Origin: Terrimesophilobacter sp036565765
GTDB taxonomy: Bacteria; Actinomycetota; Actinomycetes; Actinomycetales; Microbacteriaceae
Reading direction: 5' to 3' (one strand)
DNA: 21,930 nt
Assembly: GCF_036565765.1 (NCBI RefSeq)
Contig: NZ_DATCXP010000106.1
The notes under the pieces were generated by a model. That model did no database searches. It was not told the origin of the DNA and worked only from the letters and a program-made list of their open reading frames with translations. A program made the position numbers and the translations under genes. Below, one piece after another: positions 1-7,859 of this stretch; position 1 is the first letter of the stretch; each line of letters begins with the position of its first letter.

Positions 1-2
1 CG

Positions 3-452
3 AGCGCGGTCGCGGCGATCGAGGACGAGCCGATGCCAGGACCGGACGCCGCCGAGCCGCTCACGCTGACCGAATGGCCCGGCGGGTACATCCAGTCGAT
101 CGAGGTCCGCACGGCCCCCGGGCACGCACCGGGACGTGGCCGCGCCTGGCTGCGCACGCGGCATCCGCTCGTCGACGGCGCGCCGTTCTCCGACGTCGCG
201 CGACTGATCGGGCTCGTCGACACGAGCAACGGCGTCGCGACCCGGGTGAGACCCGGACCGGGAAGCTATCTTTTTCCCAACGTCGACCTGCAGATACACC
301 TGTACCGCGAGCCGGCGGGGGAGTGGCTGGGTCTGCAGAACTCGGTCAGTTTCGGCTCGGATGGCGTCGGACTGACCTCAACGGTCCTGCACGACCTCAC
401 CGGGCCGTTCGGCCGCGCGGAGCAGATCCTCACCATCCGGCAGGTCGCCTGA
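3..452 (+). CDS. Acyl-CoA thioesterase-like protein (TesB/4HBT_3 type), 3' part only
   Basis: The frame is open from the left edge of the window, so the 5' end lies outside; an internal ATG at 33 is probably not the start. The visible ~149 residues end at TGA 450-452. The segment LIGLVDTSNGVATRV followed by FPNVDLQIHLYREP, GLQNSVSFGSDGVGLTSTVL and a final F-G-R-A-E-Q resembles the C-terminal hotdog half of actinobacterial two-hotdog thioesterases, where the VDLQIHLYR strand and the ending with a shared FGRAEQ-like strand are typical. Such proteins hydrolyse acyl-CoA thioesters in the cytoplasm; the substrate cannot be read from this fragment. Family assignment is by recognised sequence pattern, not by a search. 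Confidence 0.72.
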   Translation, partial: SAVAAIEDEPMPGPDAAEPLTLTEWPGGYIQSIEVRTAPGHAPGRGRAWLRTRHPLVDGAPFSDVARLIGLVDTSNGVATRVRPGPGSYLFPNVDLQIHLYREPAGEWLGLQNSVSFGSDGVGLTSTVLHDLTGPFGRAEQILTIRQVA

Positions 453-461
453 ACGATTCGC

Positions 462-504
462 GAGGGACGAACCGGTGCCGTCGACAGGACACCGGTTCGC
501 CCTC
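462..504. terminator. Bidirectional hairpin terminator between convergent genes
   Basis: CGAACCGGTG (468-477) and CACCGGTTCG (490-499) form a perfect 10-bp stem with a 12-nt loop. The stem is extended by GAGGG (462-466) pairing with CCCTC (500-504), leaving one bulged A at 467, so about 15 bp in total. It fills the 63-bp gap between two genes that end facing each other, the expected place for a shared terminator. There is no U-tract, which is common for high-GC actinobacterial terminators. Confidence 0.75.
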
Positions 505-515
505 CTGGCCTCTTC

Positions 516-947
516 CTAGGCCGACAGCGGCGTCTGCCGGGAGCGGATGAAACGGCGCGTCGGGGGAGCCAGCTCGAGCGCGACCACGACGAGGGCGATC
601 ACGCCGAAGGCGATCGCCTCCGTCTCCTGGATCGTGACGAGCTTGACGAGCGTGAACAGTGCCATGAAGAGTCCCCAGGCGATCGTACCCGCCTGGCCTA
701 CGGCGCTGCCCCTCCACTGTGCGATCACTGACGCGATCCCGATGAGGGAGAGATAACAGTACATGGAGAGGAACGTGGCATCCACCGGGTCATATCCGTC
801 GAGTCCGGAGAAGTAGATCGCACCATAGCTGCCGACCGAGGCGAGAAGGACGGTGAGGACGGTGGCGACGATCGCGGTCGCCGGTGGGCGGCGCGCCGCC
901 GGGCGGGGTTCGGGGGACGAGTGCTCGGTATGGGTGTGTGTTGTCAT
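516..947 (-). CDS. Small four-helix membrane protein of unknown function
   Basis: Predicted 143 aa. The first ~24 residues are hydrophilic (many Thr, His, Pro and Arg), followed by four hydrophobic stretches: around residues 24-47, 62-78, 86-109 and 111-128. The C-terminus is basic (RRFIRSRQ). No catalytic motif is visible. The ATG at 945-947 has no clear Shine-Dalgarno upstream, so the transcript may be leaderless or nearly so, but the hexamer in the right place (GACTGT) is only a weak -10 match. It is divergent from the histidine kinase operon, with 110 bp between them, and shares that regulatory region, so co-regulation is possible. I do not recognise the family. Confidence 0.75.
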   Translation of the reverse strand: MTTHTHTEHSSPEPRPAARRPPATAIVATVLTVLLASVGSYGAIYFSGLDGYDPVDATFLSMYCYLSLIGIASVIAQWRGSAVGQAGTIAWGLFMALFTLVKLVTIQETEAIAFGVIALVVVALELAPPTRRFIRSRQTPLSA

Positions 948-956
948 GACACAACA

Positions 957-1023
957 GTCCCGTCCGGTCCGTCCCGAGGGTGAGGGGCGTGCGTCCTGAT
1001 CTCGATCGGGACTTCCTGTCCCG
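957..1023. promoter_or_regulatory. GTCCCG repeat cluster, candidate operator
   Basis: GTCCCG occurs at 957-962, 971-976 and 1018-1023, and its complement CGGGAC at 1007-1012. The last two form a perfect inverted repeat, CGGGAC-ttcct-GTCCCG (1007-1023). It ends at the position expected for the -35 region of the histidine kinase promoter (-10 at 1046-1051). Four copies in 67 bp is far above chance at this base composition. NarL-type regulators commonly bind inverted short repeats, so the response regulator encoded downstream is a natural candidate binder (inference). Confidence 0.5.
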
Positions 1024-1045
1024 TGCCCATCGATGCGATCGCCGC

Positions 1046-1051
1046 CATAAT
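1046..1051 (+). promoter_or_regulatory. -10 box of leaderless promoter for the histidine kinase operon
   Basis: CATAAT lies exactly 6 nt before ATG 1058, so a start site 7 nt downstream of the hexamer would coincide with the A of the start codon. There is no purine-rich Shine-Dalgarno at a usable distance. No good -35 element is visible. Confidence 0.5.
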
Positions 1052-1057
1052 GAGCGG

Positions 1058-3076
1058 ATGGGAGCAGTCGGAGGCATCGTCGCTGTCGTCGCGGGGATCC
1101 TCGGCGGGCTGCTCCACGCCGTCAACGCCGCATCGGGCCGCGTCCACACGCCGTCGTTCTGGTTCATGGGGCTTGCGACGGCTATCGCGTACGGTGCCGT
1201 CTCGGTGATGCTGCGCCGCAGCGATGCGCGGTGGATCCGCCGGGTCACCGCCGTGGTGGGGGCATCCTCCGGGCTCTCGCTGGTGACGATGGAATGGGCC
1301 TGGCTGGGGGACGTACCTCTCGCCGAGTTCGCCCTCTGGGCCGGCTCCTGGCTCTGGGTGGTCTCCTATGTCGCCATCCTCTCAGTACTTCCGCACCTGC
1401 TGCCCCGCGGTGACCTGGCATCCCCACGTTGGCGTGCCGCGTTGTGGCTTTCTGTCGTCACCGTGCTCGCCGCGTCGATCGTCTGGGCGACAACGCCGTA
1501 CGAGCAGCAGGACTTCCCCCTTCAGTTGCGTGACGTGGTCAACCCGATCGGTCTCCCTCTCGCCACGCATCCCGTGACCGTGGTCGCCACTGGGATTCTC
1601 CTGGCGCTGTCCACCGTGCTGGCGATCTCCTCGCTGGCCGTTCGATGGCGCCGATCCGCGAACGTTGCGCGCCAGCAGCTCAAATGGCTGCTGCTCGGGG
1701 TCGCCGCGACCCTGGTGCTCGCAGGCCTGGCCCGCGCCTTCCCCGCCGGCCCCACGGAGGTCATCGCCGGGCTGGCGATGCTGCCGGTGCCGATCGCCCT
1801 GGGTATCGCCGTGATGCGCCACGGATTGTGGGAGATCGACGTCGTCATCTCCCGTTCGATCATCTACGCCGCGCTCTCCGCGGCCGTCATCGGCGTCTAC
1901 TTGACGGCCGTGTGGCTGATGGGCAGCACTCTCGGCGACTGGACGGGCGCCCCTGTGGTCGCGACGGCGGTGGCCGCCCTCGTGGCATTGCCCCTTCACG
2001 CTCGCCTGCAGCGATGGATCAACCTGCGCGTTCACGGTCATGTCGAGGAGCCGCATGCTGTGCTGGCTCACCTCGGCGACCGTCTGGCTGCGGCATCCGA
2101 CCCTGAGGAGTTGTCGACCCGCGTGCTGCCCTCCGTCGTGGAGCAGATCACCCGATCGCTGCGGGCATCCGGGGCCCAACTGCTTCTCGCCGACGGCACC
2201 ATCACGGCATTCGGCAACCCGATCGATTCGATCGCCGCCGAAGGCATCGCTCGCGTGCCCCTCGCCTACGGCGGGATGCCGACCGGCGAGCTGGTCGTGC
2301 ACCGGGCGGGGGGATTCGATGCGTCCGACCGTGTCGTGCTCGCGCGCCTGGCAACCCAGGCGGCCGTGGCGGCGCACACCGTGTTGCTCGCCCACGAGGT
2401 CCAGCGGGCGCGCGAAGCGATCGTCGTCGCGCGGGAAGAGGAGCGGCGACAGCTTCGGCGCGACCTCCACGACGACATCGGCCCAGCGCTCGCGGCCCTC
2501 GCGCTACAGGCCGAGGCCGCGCTTCGCCTCGCTCCGGACGACCCGGCTACCGCCGCAACCCTGATCTCCCGACTCGTGCCGCGGCTGAATGCGACCGTAG
2601 CCGATGTGCGGACGCTCGTGCACGCGCTTCGCCCCCCGAACCTCGACGAGTTCGGCCTTTCGGCATCGGTGCTCGAACTCGCAGCTCGGCTGTCGACACC
2701 CGAGGTGCCTGTTCTGGCGGAAGTTGCGGATGTTCCGGAGCTGTCGGCCGCAGTCGATGTTGCCGCATACCGGATCGTCGCCGAGGCGGTGACGAACGCC
2801 GTCCGCCATGCCAGGGCCTCCCTGGTGCGGGTCGTCCTCACGACGGACGGGAGCAGCCTTGCCATCGAGGTCACGGACGACGGATGCGGCGTGCCTGCCG
2901 AGCCCGTGCCTGGGCTCGGCCTCAGCTCCATGCGGCTGCGAGCGGAGGAGCTGGGCGGCGCGCTGCGCATATCGACGGGCGAGGCGGGCACCTCGGTGCT
3001 CGCACGGATTCCCATGGCGTCGCCGTCGAGTGCGGGGGCCGGTTCCGTTCCGCGGGTACCGGTACACCTGTCGTGA
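1058..3076 (+). CDS. Membrane sensor histidine kinase (HisKA_3/NarL-partner type)
   Basis: Predicted 672 aa from ATG 1058, chosen because CATAAT is 6 nt upstream; a longer frame back to 980 would run through the promoter. Residues ~1-320 are strongly hydrophobic with many membrane segments and contain the W-E-I-D-V-V-I-S-R-S stretch and the following helices seen in a large actinobacterial sensor kinase family. About 330-450 is a soluble GAF-like linker, then a helical region. The H-box RRDLHDDIGPALAAL puts the phosphorylated His at residue 471; the N-box (EAVTNAVRHA) has Asn580; the ATP-lid glycines follow (DDGCG, GLGLSSMRLR). The stimulus is unknown. The stop overlaps the response regulator GTG (GTGA), so the pair should be translationally coupled. 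Confidence 0.88.
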   Translation: MGAVGGIVAVVAGILGGLLHAVNAASGRVHTPSFWFMGLATAIAYGAVSVMLRRSDARWIRRVTAVVGASSGLSLVTMEWAWLGDVPLAEFALWAGSWLWVVSYVAILSVLPHLLPRGDLASPRWRAALWLSVVTVLAASIVWATTPYEQQDFPLQLRDVVNPIGLPLATHPVTVVATGILLALSTVLAISSLAVRWRRSANVARQQLKWLLLGVAATLVLAGLARAFPAGPTEVIAGLAMLPVPIALGIAVMRHGLWEIDVVISRSIIYAALSAAVIGVYLTAVWLMGSTLGDWTGAPVVATAVAALVALPLHARLQRWINLRVHGHVEEPHAVLAHLGDRLAAASDPEELSTRVLPSVVEQITRSLRASGAQLLLADGTITAFGNPIDSIAAEGIARVPLAYGGMPTGELVVHRAGGFDASDRVVLARLATQAAVAAHTVLLAHEVQRAREAIVVAREEERRQLRRDLHDDIGPALAALALQAEAALRLAPDDPATAATLISRLVPRLNATVADVRTLVHALRPPNLDEFGLSASVLELAARLSTPEVPVLAEVADVPELSAAVDVAAYRIVAEAVTNAVRHARASLVRVVLTTDGSSLAIEVTDDGCGVPAEPVPGLGLSSMRLRAEELGGALRISTGEAGTSVLARIPMASPSSAGAGSVPRVPVHLS

Positions 3077-3714
3077 CCGTCCGTGTGCTCGTCGTCGATG
3101 ACCATCCGCTCTATCGCGAGGGGCTCGTGACGGTGATCGGCACCATGGACGGGACTGAACTGGTGGGCGAAGCGGCTGACGGCATGGAGGCCATCCGGCT
3201 TGCCGAGGAGTTGCGCCCCGATGTCATCATGATGGACCTGAACATGCCCATCATGAGCGGAGTCGAAGCGACCCGGCAGATCACCCGGGCGATGCCGGAC
3301 GTCGCCGTACTGGTGCTCACCATGCTCGAGGGCGACGACTCGATCTTCGCAGCGCTGCGCGCAGGAGCCCGCGGCTATCTGCTCAAGGGCGCCGACAGCG
3401 CCGAAATCGCGCGCGCCATGGATACCGCCTCGCGCGGAGAGGTGGTCTTCTCGCCCACGATCGCCGGGAGAGTGCTTTCCTACTTCTCGGCGGGGCGACG
3501 AGCCGAGTCCGGGCCGTTCCCCTCCCTCACCGCGAGGGAGCATGAAGTACTGGATCTCGTGGCGCGAGGGCTCACCAACTCGGAGATCTCCCGCCGCCTC
3601 TTCGTCAGCGACAAGACGGTGCGCAACCACGTCTCGAACGTGTTCTCGAAACTCCACGTGGCCGGCCGTGCCGAGGCCGTGGCCCGCGCGCGGGACGCCG
3701 GCTTGGGGACATGA
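3073..3714 (+). CDS. NarL/FixJ-family response regulator
   Basis: Predicted 213 aa starting at GTG 3073, which overlaps the kinase stop codon. The receiver domain (residues ~1-120) has the acidic pair Asp9-Asp10, phospho-acceptor Asp55 in MMDLNMP, conserved Thr in VLVLTM and Lys in YLLKG. The C-terminal LuxR-type helix-turn-helix begins at LTAREHEVL (residue 152) and continues through GLTNSEISRRLFVSDKTVRN. It is the cognate partner of the upstream kinase and a DNA-binding transcription regulator. Its own promoter region carries GTCCCG repeats that could be autoregulatory sites (inference). An upstream frame extension to 2884 exists but overlaps the kinase C-terminus and is rejected. Confidence 0.92.
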   Translation: MTVRVLVVDDHPLYREGLVTVIGTMDGTELVGEAADGMEAIRLAEELRPDVIMMDLNMPIMSGVEATRQITRAMPDVAVLVLTMLEGDDSIFAALRAGARGYLLKGADSAEIARAMDTASRGEVVFSPTIAGRVLSYFSAGRRAESGPFPSLTAREHEVLDLVARGLTNSEISRRLFVSDKTVRNHVSNVFSKLHVAGRAEAVARARDAGLGT

Positions 3715-3740
3715 CGGGCCTCCTGAAGGAGAATAGTGGC

Positions 3741-4244
3741 ATGGCCACTGTCGTCCGCATCGTCCGCTCGATCGTCGCGCCGGTCAGCCGGACTCGGCTC
3801 TTCCGGCTGACAGCACCGAAGTGGATGCCGCCGCTGGAGCGCGCCATGCGGCGTATCACCGGAGGACGGGTTCAGCTGAGCGGCCTGCTCGTTCCGTCGC
3901 TCGTGCTGCACTCGCTCGGCGCGAAATCAGGCCTTCCGCGCGACACGGTGCTCATGTACACGCCGGACGGGAGCGGACATGCGATCGTCGCAGGGACGAG
4001 CTTCGCGCGGGAGAGGCATCCGGCCTGGACCTACAATCTGCTGGCGCACCCCGAGGCGTCCATCACCGTGCGCGGGCGCCGACTGGTGGTGCGCGCAACC
4101 CTCATAGGAGACGCCGAGCGGGAGGAGGCCTGGAGCCGCATCGAGTCGCAATGGCCGGGTTATCGCGCTTACGAGCGGGACTCCGGCCGTATCGTGCGCC
4201 TGTTCCGGCTGCAGCCGGTGCGATCGGGTTCTCAGTCGTTGTGA
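3741..4244 (+). CDS. Deazaflavin (F420)-dependent nitroreductase-family protein
   Basis: Predicted 167 aa. Start ATG 3741 has a strong ribosome site AAGGAG at 3726-3731; an earlier ATG at 3711 overlapping the regulator stop is less likely. The core LVLHSLGAKSGLPRDTVLMY, then IVAGTSFARERHPAWTYNLL and AHPEASITVRGRRL, is the DDN-type split beta-barrel signature (G-x-K-S-G-x-x-R, then H-P-A-W-x-x-N-L and P-x-x-x-V). Family members bind F420H2 or related flavins and reduce quinones, nitro compounds or enones; some actinobacterial members bind other flavins or fatty acids, so the cofactor is inferred. It is 26 nt after the response regulator and 15 nt before the methyltransferase, hence probably one operon. 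Confidence 0.82.
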   Translation: MATVVRIVRSIVAPVSRTRLFRLTAPKWMPPLERAMRRITGGRVQLSGLLVPSLVLHSLGAKSGLPRDTVLMYTPDGSGHAIVAGTSFARERHPAWTYNLLAHPEASITVRGRRLVVRATLIGDAEREEAWSRIESQWPGYRAYERDSGRIVRLFRLQPVRSGSQSL

Positions 4245-4259
4245 ACGGAAGGCAGGGCC

Positions 4260-5063
4260 ATGAGTCGTGAGCGGGTATCGGACACCTGGGAGCGCTGGAG
4301 CGCTTACGAGCACTATGTCGGGCGCTGGAGCCGTCGCGTCGCGCCGCTGTTCCTCACCTGGCTGGGGATCCCGCCCGGCAGGAGGTGGCTGGACGTCGGG
4401 TGCGGCACCGGCGCGCTGTGCGCGGCCATCGCCGACGGCTGCGCGCCATCGTCGATCGACGGGGTCGAACCGTCGGAGGGATTCCTGGGGGCGGCCGTCG
4501 CGAATCTCGGCGGCCGCGCTCGGCTGCAGTGGGGAGTCGCCGAAGCCCTTCCGCTGCCGGCGGAATCGGTCGACGTCGTCGTCTCCGGGCTGGTCTTGAA
4601 TTTCGTTCCCGATCAGGCAGCGGCGCTCGCCGAGATGACGAGGGTGGTGAGCAACGGAGGGACGATCGGCGCGTACGTCTGGGACTACGCGGGGAAGATG
4701 GAGCTCATGCGCTACTTCTGGGATGCGGCGGTGGAGCTCGATCCGGATGCCGCAGCCTTCGACGAGGGGCCCCGCTTCCCACTGTGCGATCCGGAGGCGC
4801 TGCTGCAGCGATTCAGTGGCCCGGCACTCAGCGGCACCGAGGTCACGGCCATCGACATTCCGACCCCGTTCGCCAGCTTCGACGACTACTGGCAACCGTT
4901 CCTGGGAGGGCAGGGCGTAGCACCCGCCTACGCGATGTCCCTCGACGAGCCGGAACGGCTGCGCATCCGGGACCTGCTGCGGTCCCGGCTGCCGGTGCAG
5001 TCGGATGGTTCGATCCCGCTGAAGGCCAGGGCGCTGGCCGTTCGCGCGACAGTCGGGAGCTGA
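4260..5063 (+). CDS. Class I SAM-dependent methyltransferase
   Basis: Predicted 267 aa with ribosome site GGAAGG at 4247-4252. The Rossmann motif I WLDVGCGTGALCAAI lies at residues ~43-57, the acidic motif II (IDGVEPSEGF) follows, and motif IV-like VDVVVSGLVLNFVPD and motif V/VI (EMTRVVSNGGTIGAYVWDY) match Methyltransf_11-type small-molecule methyltransferases. The second half (YFWDAAVELDP, FASFDDYWQPFLGGQGVAP) is typical of a broad actinobacterial family of unknown substrate. It is the last gene of the kinase/regulator/oxidoreductase operon. Tandem stops TGA-TAG end the frame. Confidence 0.87.
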   Translation: MSRERVSDTWERWSAYEHYVGRWSRRVAPLFLTWLGIPPGRRWLDVGCGTGALCAAIADGCAPSSIDGVEPSEGFLGAAVANLGGRARLQWGVAEALPLPAESVDVVVSGLVLNFVPDQAAALAEMTRVVSNGGTIGAYVWDYAGKMELMRYFWDAAVELDPDAAAFDEGPRFPLCDPEALLQRFSGPALSGTEVTAIDIPTPFASFDDYWQPFLGGQGVAPAYAMSLDEPERLRIRDLLRSRLPVQSDGSIPLKARALAVRATVGS

Positions 5064-5094
5064 TAGGGCTGCTCTGGCGATGCCAGTGAAGGGC

Positions 5095-6129
5095 TCAGTC
5101 GTTCTGGGCCTTGCGCCGCCGGCGCGTGACGAGCACAAGGGCCGCGCCCGCCCCCAGGAACAGGAGTGCCGACGGCACAGCCCAGGGGGCGATCTCAAGA
5201 CCCGTCGATGCGAGCGCGGGGTCCTCGGGCGCCGGCGGGAACGACCAGGTGAAACTGACGTAGCCGGTTCCGGTGTTGGGAGCTCCCGCGACGGCGGTGA
5301 CCGTCGACGCGAGGAAGCCAGACCCGCCGCCGCCCGGTGCGACCACATCGACATCGGTGTCGCCGTTCGGGACATTCTGCTGGATCCCACCGCCCCCGCC
5401 TGCGGTGTAGCCGCTGCCGCCGGCACCCGCCAGATGGGTGGTTCCTCCGATGATCAGCGATCCTCCCGCCCCGCCGGCCGCAAGCGTGACAGCACTGCCG
5501 GCGACAAGAGTCGTCGAGTCCCCGGCGGCGCCTGAGGCAGTGCCTGTGCCTCCCGCTCCGCCGGTCACGGTGCCTCCCAGGCCGTTAGCGGCCAGCGATC
5601 CGAACGCCGCGCCATCGCCGCCCGGCGTGACGCCTGCCGTGACCGGGGACCCACCGCTTCCGCCGGGATAGCTGGCAAGAATCTGGTCTGGAATGCTCAG
5701 ATAGCCGGCGTAGCCGCCGCCACCGCCTGCGCCGGCGACAGCGAGCAGGGAATCGTCCGGCGCCTGCAGGTAGCTGCCCTCACCGATCGCTCCGACGCCG
5801 AATGCCAGCGTCGCCCCCGCGTATGAGGTGCCCAACTGAATCGTCGCGGCGCCGCCGGCGCCGCCGACGGCAGAGGGATCGTTCGTCATCGACACCGGCG
5901 CGGGCGCTCCGGCAGCTCCGGCCACCGTCGCCTCGAGCCCGGTGATGCCGGTCGGAATGGTGAAGGTGCTGGCGCCTGCCGTGTCGAACGTGGCCGTGCA
6001 GGCCGTCAGGCATCCGGATGCCGGCAGGGTATCGGCGGTGACGGGTTGCGCCGCCATGCCGATGGTCGCCAGAACGCCGATACCGGCGATGACGGCAGAA
6101 TTCACTACGCGCGAAGAACGGCGGCTCAT
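5095..6129 (-). CDS. Exported glycine-rich surface protein with LASTG sortase signal
   Basis: Predicted 344 aa from the ATG at 6127-6129 (MSRRSSRVV); a longer frame to 6207 would remove the N-terminal signal. Residues 1-32 form a signal peptide (basic start, hydrophobic core, probable cleavage near PVTA-DT). The sequence STFTIPTGITGLEATVAGAAG is the entry of a glycine-rich fold seen in many exported actinobacterial proteins, and the next ~220 residues are rich in Gly, Ala, Ser and Thr (GGAGGTGTASGAAG and similar). Residues 306-310 are LASTG, followed by a hydrophobic segment and a RRRRK tail. LAxTG is the signal known for class E sortases of high-GC Gram-positives, so wall anchoring is likely. 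The ligand or role is unknown. Confidence 0.85.
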   Translation of the reverse strand: MSRRSSRVVNSAVIAGIGVLATIGMAAQPVTADTLPASGCLTACTATFDTAGASTFTIPTGITGLEATVAGAAGAPAPVSMTNDPSAVGGAGGAATIQLGTSYAGATLAFGVGAIGEGSYLQAPDDSLLAVAGAGGGGGYAGYLSIPDQILASYPGGSGGSPVTAGVTPGGDGAAFGSLAANGLGGTVTGGAGGTGTASGAAGDSTTLVAGSAVTLAAGGAGGSLIIGGTTHLAGAGGSGYTAGGGGGIQQNVPNGDTDVDVVAPGGGGSGFLASTVTAVAGAPNTGTGYVSFTWSFPPAPEDPALASTGLEIAPWAVPSALLFLGAGAALVLVTRRRRKAQND

Positions 6130-6318
6130 AGGAATCTCGGCTTTCGGGTCCGCGACTCGCCCATGGTGCGTCGCATTCGGTCGCCGGGGGTCGATGCTCG
6201 CCAGCATACTGTGCCCGCCGTCCGATCTGGAAGAATGGGGCGAACACGATCACCTCAGCCGGTCCGATCGGGGCAACGGAGCCGGCGGCACACTCCAGCG
6301 CCCGCGCGAAAGGAAGAC
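6130..6318. promoter_or_regulatory. Divergent intergenic region, surface protein and GAPDH
   Basis: 189 bp. On the minus strand TATGCT (complement of 6203-6208) is a plausible -10, with a TTCCAG-like -35 about 18 bp upstream, giving a ~65-nt leader for the surface-protein gene. On the plus strand I see only a weak AAGAAT-like box near 6232-6237. The GAPDH ribosome site GAAAGGAAG at 6308-6316 is clear. No hairpin or repeat stands out. Confidence 0.3.
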
Positions 6319-7776
6319 ATGATCCGGGAACGCACCGCCGAACTCGAGCGATGGAACGCACGGCTGGAACTGGCGGAGGCGATGATTCCCCTCATCGGCG
6401 GCCTGTACCGCAATCACGGTGTCGTCACGTCGATCCATGGGCGAAGGCTCATCAACCTGTCGCCCATCGAGGTGCTCAAGGCGCACCGGTTCGCGCGACA
6501 GGTCAACGATGCGGAGCTCCCGATCGAAACCACGATGCCGATTCTGGCTGCCCTCGCGCGACTCACGCTGCGGGAGGCATCCATCGACCTCGCGAAGCTC
6601 GTCTCCCGCTATCGGGATGCCGGTGCAGGAGCGGACCTAGGGGAGTTCCTTCGCGAGGAGCTCGCGCCGGTCATCGAGGGGTCCGCAGATCCGGCCGGGC
6701 GCGGGGTCGACGTCGTCCTGTACGGGTTCGGGCGGATCGGCAGGCTGCTCGCTCGCATCCTCGTCGCCCATGCCGGGAACGGCGAGGGGTTGCGGCTGCG
6801 GGCGATCGTCGTGCGAAGAGGGTCGGAGAACGACCTCATGAAGCGCGCGAGCCTGCTGCGCAGGGATTCCGTGCACGGGCCATTCGAGGGCACCATCACC
6901 GTCGACGAAGAGAACAACACGATCCTCGCGAACGGCACGCTCATCCAGGTGATCTACTCGGATGACCCCGCGACCGTCGACTACGAGAGCTATGGCATCC
7001 GTTCGGCCATCGTCATCGACAACACCGGTCGGTGGCGGGACTCTGCGGGCCTCAGCCGCCACCTGGCAAGCCAGGGGGTCGCGAAGGTGCTCCTCACTGC
7101 GCCGGGGAAGGGCGAGATCAAGAACATCGTGCACGGTATCAACCACGACACGATCCTCCCCGACGACGCGATCCTGTCCGCGGCGAGCTGTACGACGAAC
7201 GCGATCGTGCCGGTGCTCAAAGCGGTCCATGACGCCTACGGCATCCTGCACGGGCACGTCGAGACCGTGCACTCCTACACGAACGACCAGAACCTGACCG
7301 ACAATTTCCACTCCGGGAATCGCCGGGGACGCTCGGCGCCGATGAACATGGTCATCACGGAGACCGGTGCGGCCAAGGCGGTCGCCAAGGCCGTCCCGGA
7401 ACTCGCCGGGAAGCTGACCGGGAGCGCGATCCGGGTTCCCACCCCGAACGTCTCTCTCGCCATCCTGAACCTGACCCTCGACACGCCCGTGACAGCGACG
7501 GACGTGAACGCGTACCTGCGCGGGCTCTCGCTCGACTCACCGCTCCAGCAGCAGATCGACTTCATCGACTCGCCAGAGGTCGTCTCGAGCGACTTCGTCG
7601 GATCCCACCGTGCCGGCGTCGTCGACGGGCTCGCCACGATCGCGGGGGAGAAGAACCTCGTGCTCTACGTCTGGTACGACAACGAGTTCGGTTACAGCAG
7701 CCAGGTGATCCGGGTGGTCGAGCACATGGCGGGCACCCATCCGCGGGTCTTTCCGGAGCGTGCCGCCCTCGTGTGA
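6319..7776 (+). CDS. gap: Glyceraldehyde-3-phosphate dehydrogenase, long GapB-type
   Basis: Predicted 485 aa from ATG 6319 (ribosome site GAAAGGAAG). Classical GAPDH is ~335 aa; here an N-terminal ~130-residue helical extension precedes the NAD(P)-binding motif VVLYGFGRIGRLLARIL. The catalytic Cys291 is in SAASCTTNAIVPVLKAV, followed by the histidine-containing VETVHSYTNDQ, and the C-terminal signature WYDNEFGYSSQVIRV is present. The length and extension match the second GAPDH of corynebacteria (GapB, about 480 aa), which works mainly in the gluconeogenic direction and can use NADP. It reversibly converts glyceraldehyde-3-phosphate and phosphate to 1,3-bisphosphoglycerate in the cytoplasm. 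Cofactor preference here is not proven. No glycolytic partner genes (pgk, tpi) flank it, which fits an independently regulated paralogue. Confidence 0.93.
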   Translation: MIRERTAELERWNARLELAEAMIPLIGGLYRNHGVVTSIHGRRLINLSPIEVLKAHRFARQVNDAELPIETTMPILAALARLTLREASIDLAKLVSRYRDAGAGADLGEFLREELAPVIEGSADPAGRGVDVVLYGFGRIGRLLARILVAHAGNGEGLRLRAIVVRRGSENDLMKRASLLRRDSVHGPFEGTITVDEENNTILANGTLIQVIYSDDPATVDYESYGIRSAIVIDNTGRWRDSAGLSRHLASQGVAKVLLTAPGKGEIKNIVHGINHDTILPDDAILSAASCTTNAIVPVLKAVHDAYGILHGHVETVHSYTNDQNLTDNFHSGNRRGRSAPMNMVITETGAAKAVAKAVPELAGKLTGSAIRVPTPNVSLAILNLTLDTPVTATDVNAYLRGLSLDSPLQQQIDFIDSPEVVSSDFVGSHRAGVVDGLATIAGEKNLVLYVWYDNEFGYSSQVIRVVEHMAGTHPRVFPERAALV

Positions 7777-7808
7777 GTTCGCCGGGTGCGAGGGATGTGA
7801 ACGGTGTC

Positions 7809-7853
7809 TACAATGGGCGAACGCAATCGCTCGACACCACAACACGCAAGGAG
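7809..7853 (+). promoter_or_regulatory. Promoter -10 and ribosome site for the PhnB-like gene
   Basis: TACAAT at 7809-7814 is a good actinobacterial -10 hexamer. AAGGAG at 7848-7853 lies 6 nt before ATG 7860 and decides that start over upstream GTG codons in the same frame. The resulting leader would be about 40 nt. No convincing -35 is seen. Confidence 0.5.
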
Positions 7854-7859
7854 CACGCG

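Noticed and set aside
5074..5086. CTGGC-GAT-GCCAG hairpin between the convergent methyltransferase and surface protein genes
   Set aside because: Only a 5-bp stem with a 3-nt loop and no U-tract; too weak to call a terminator.
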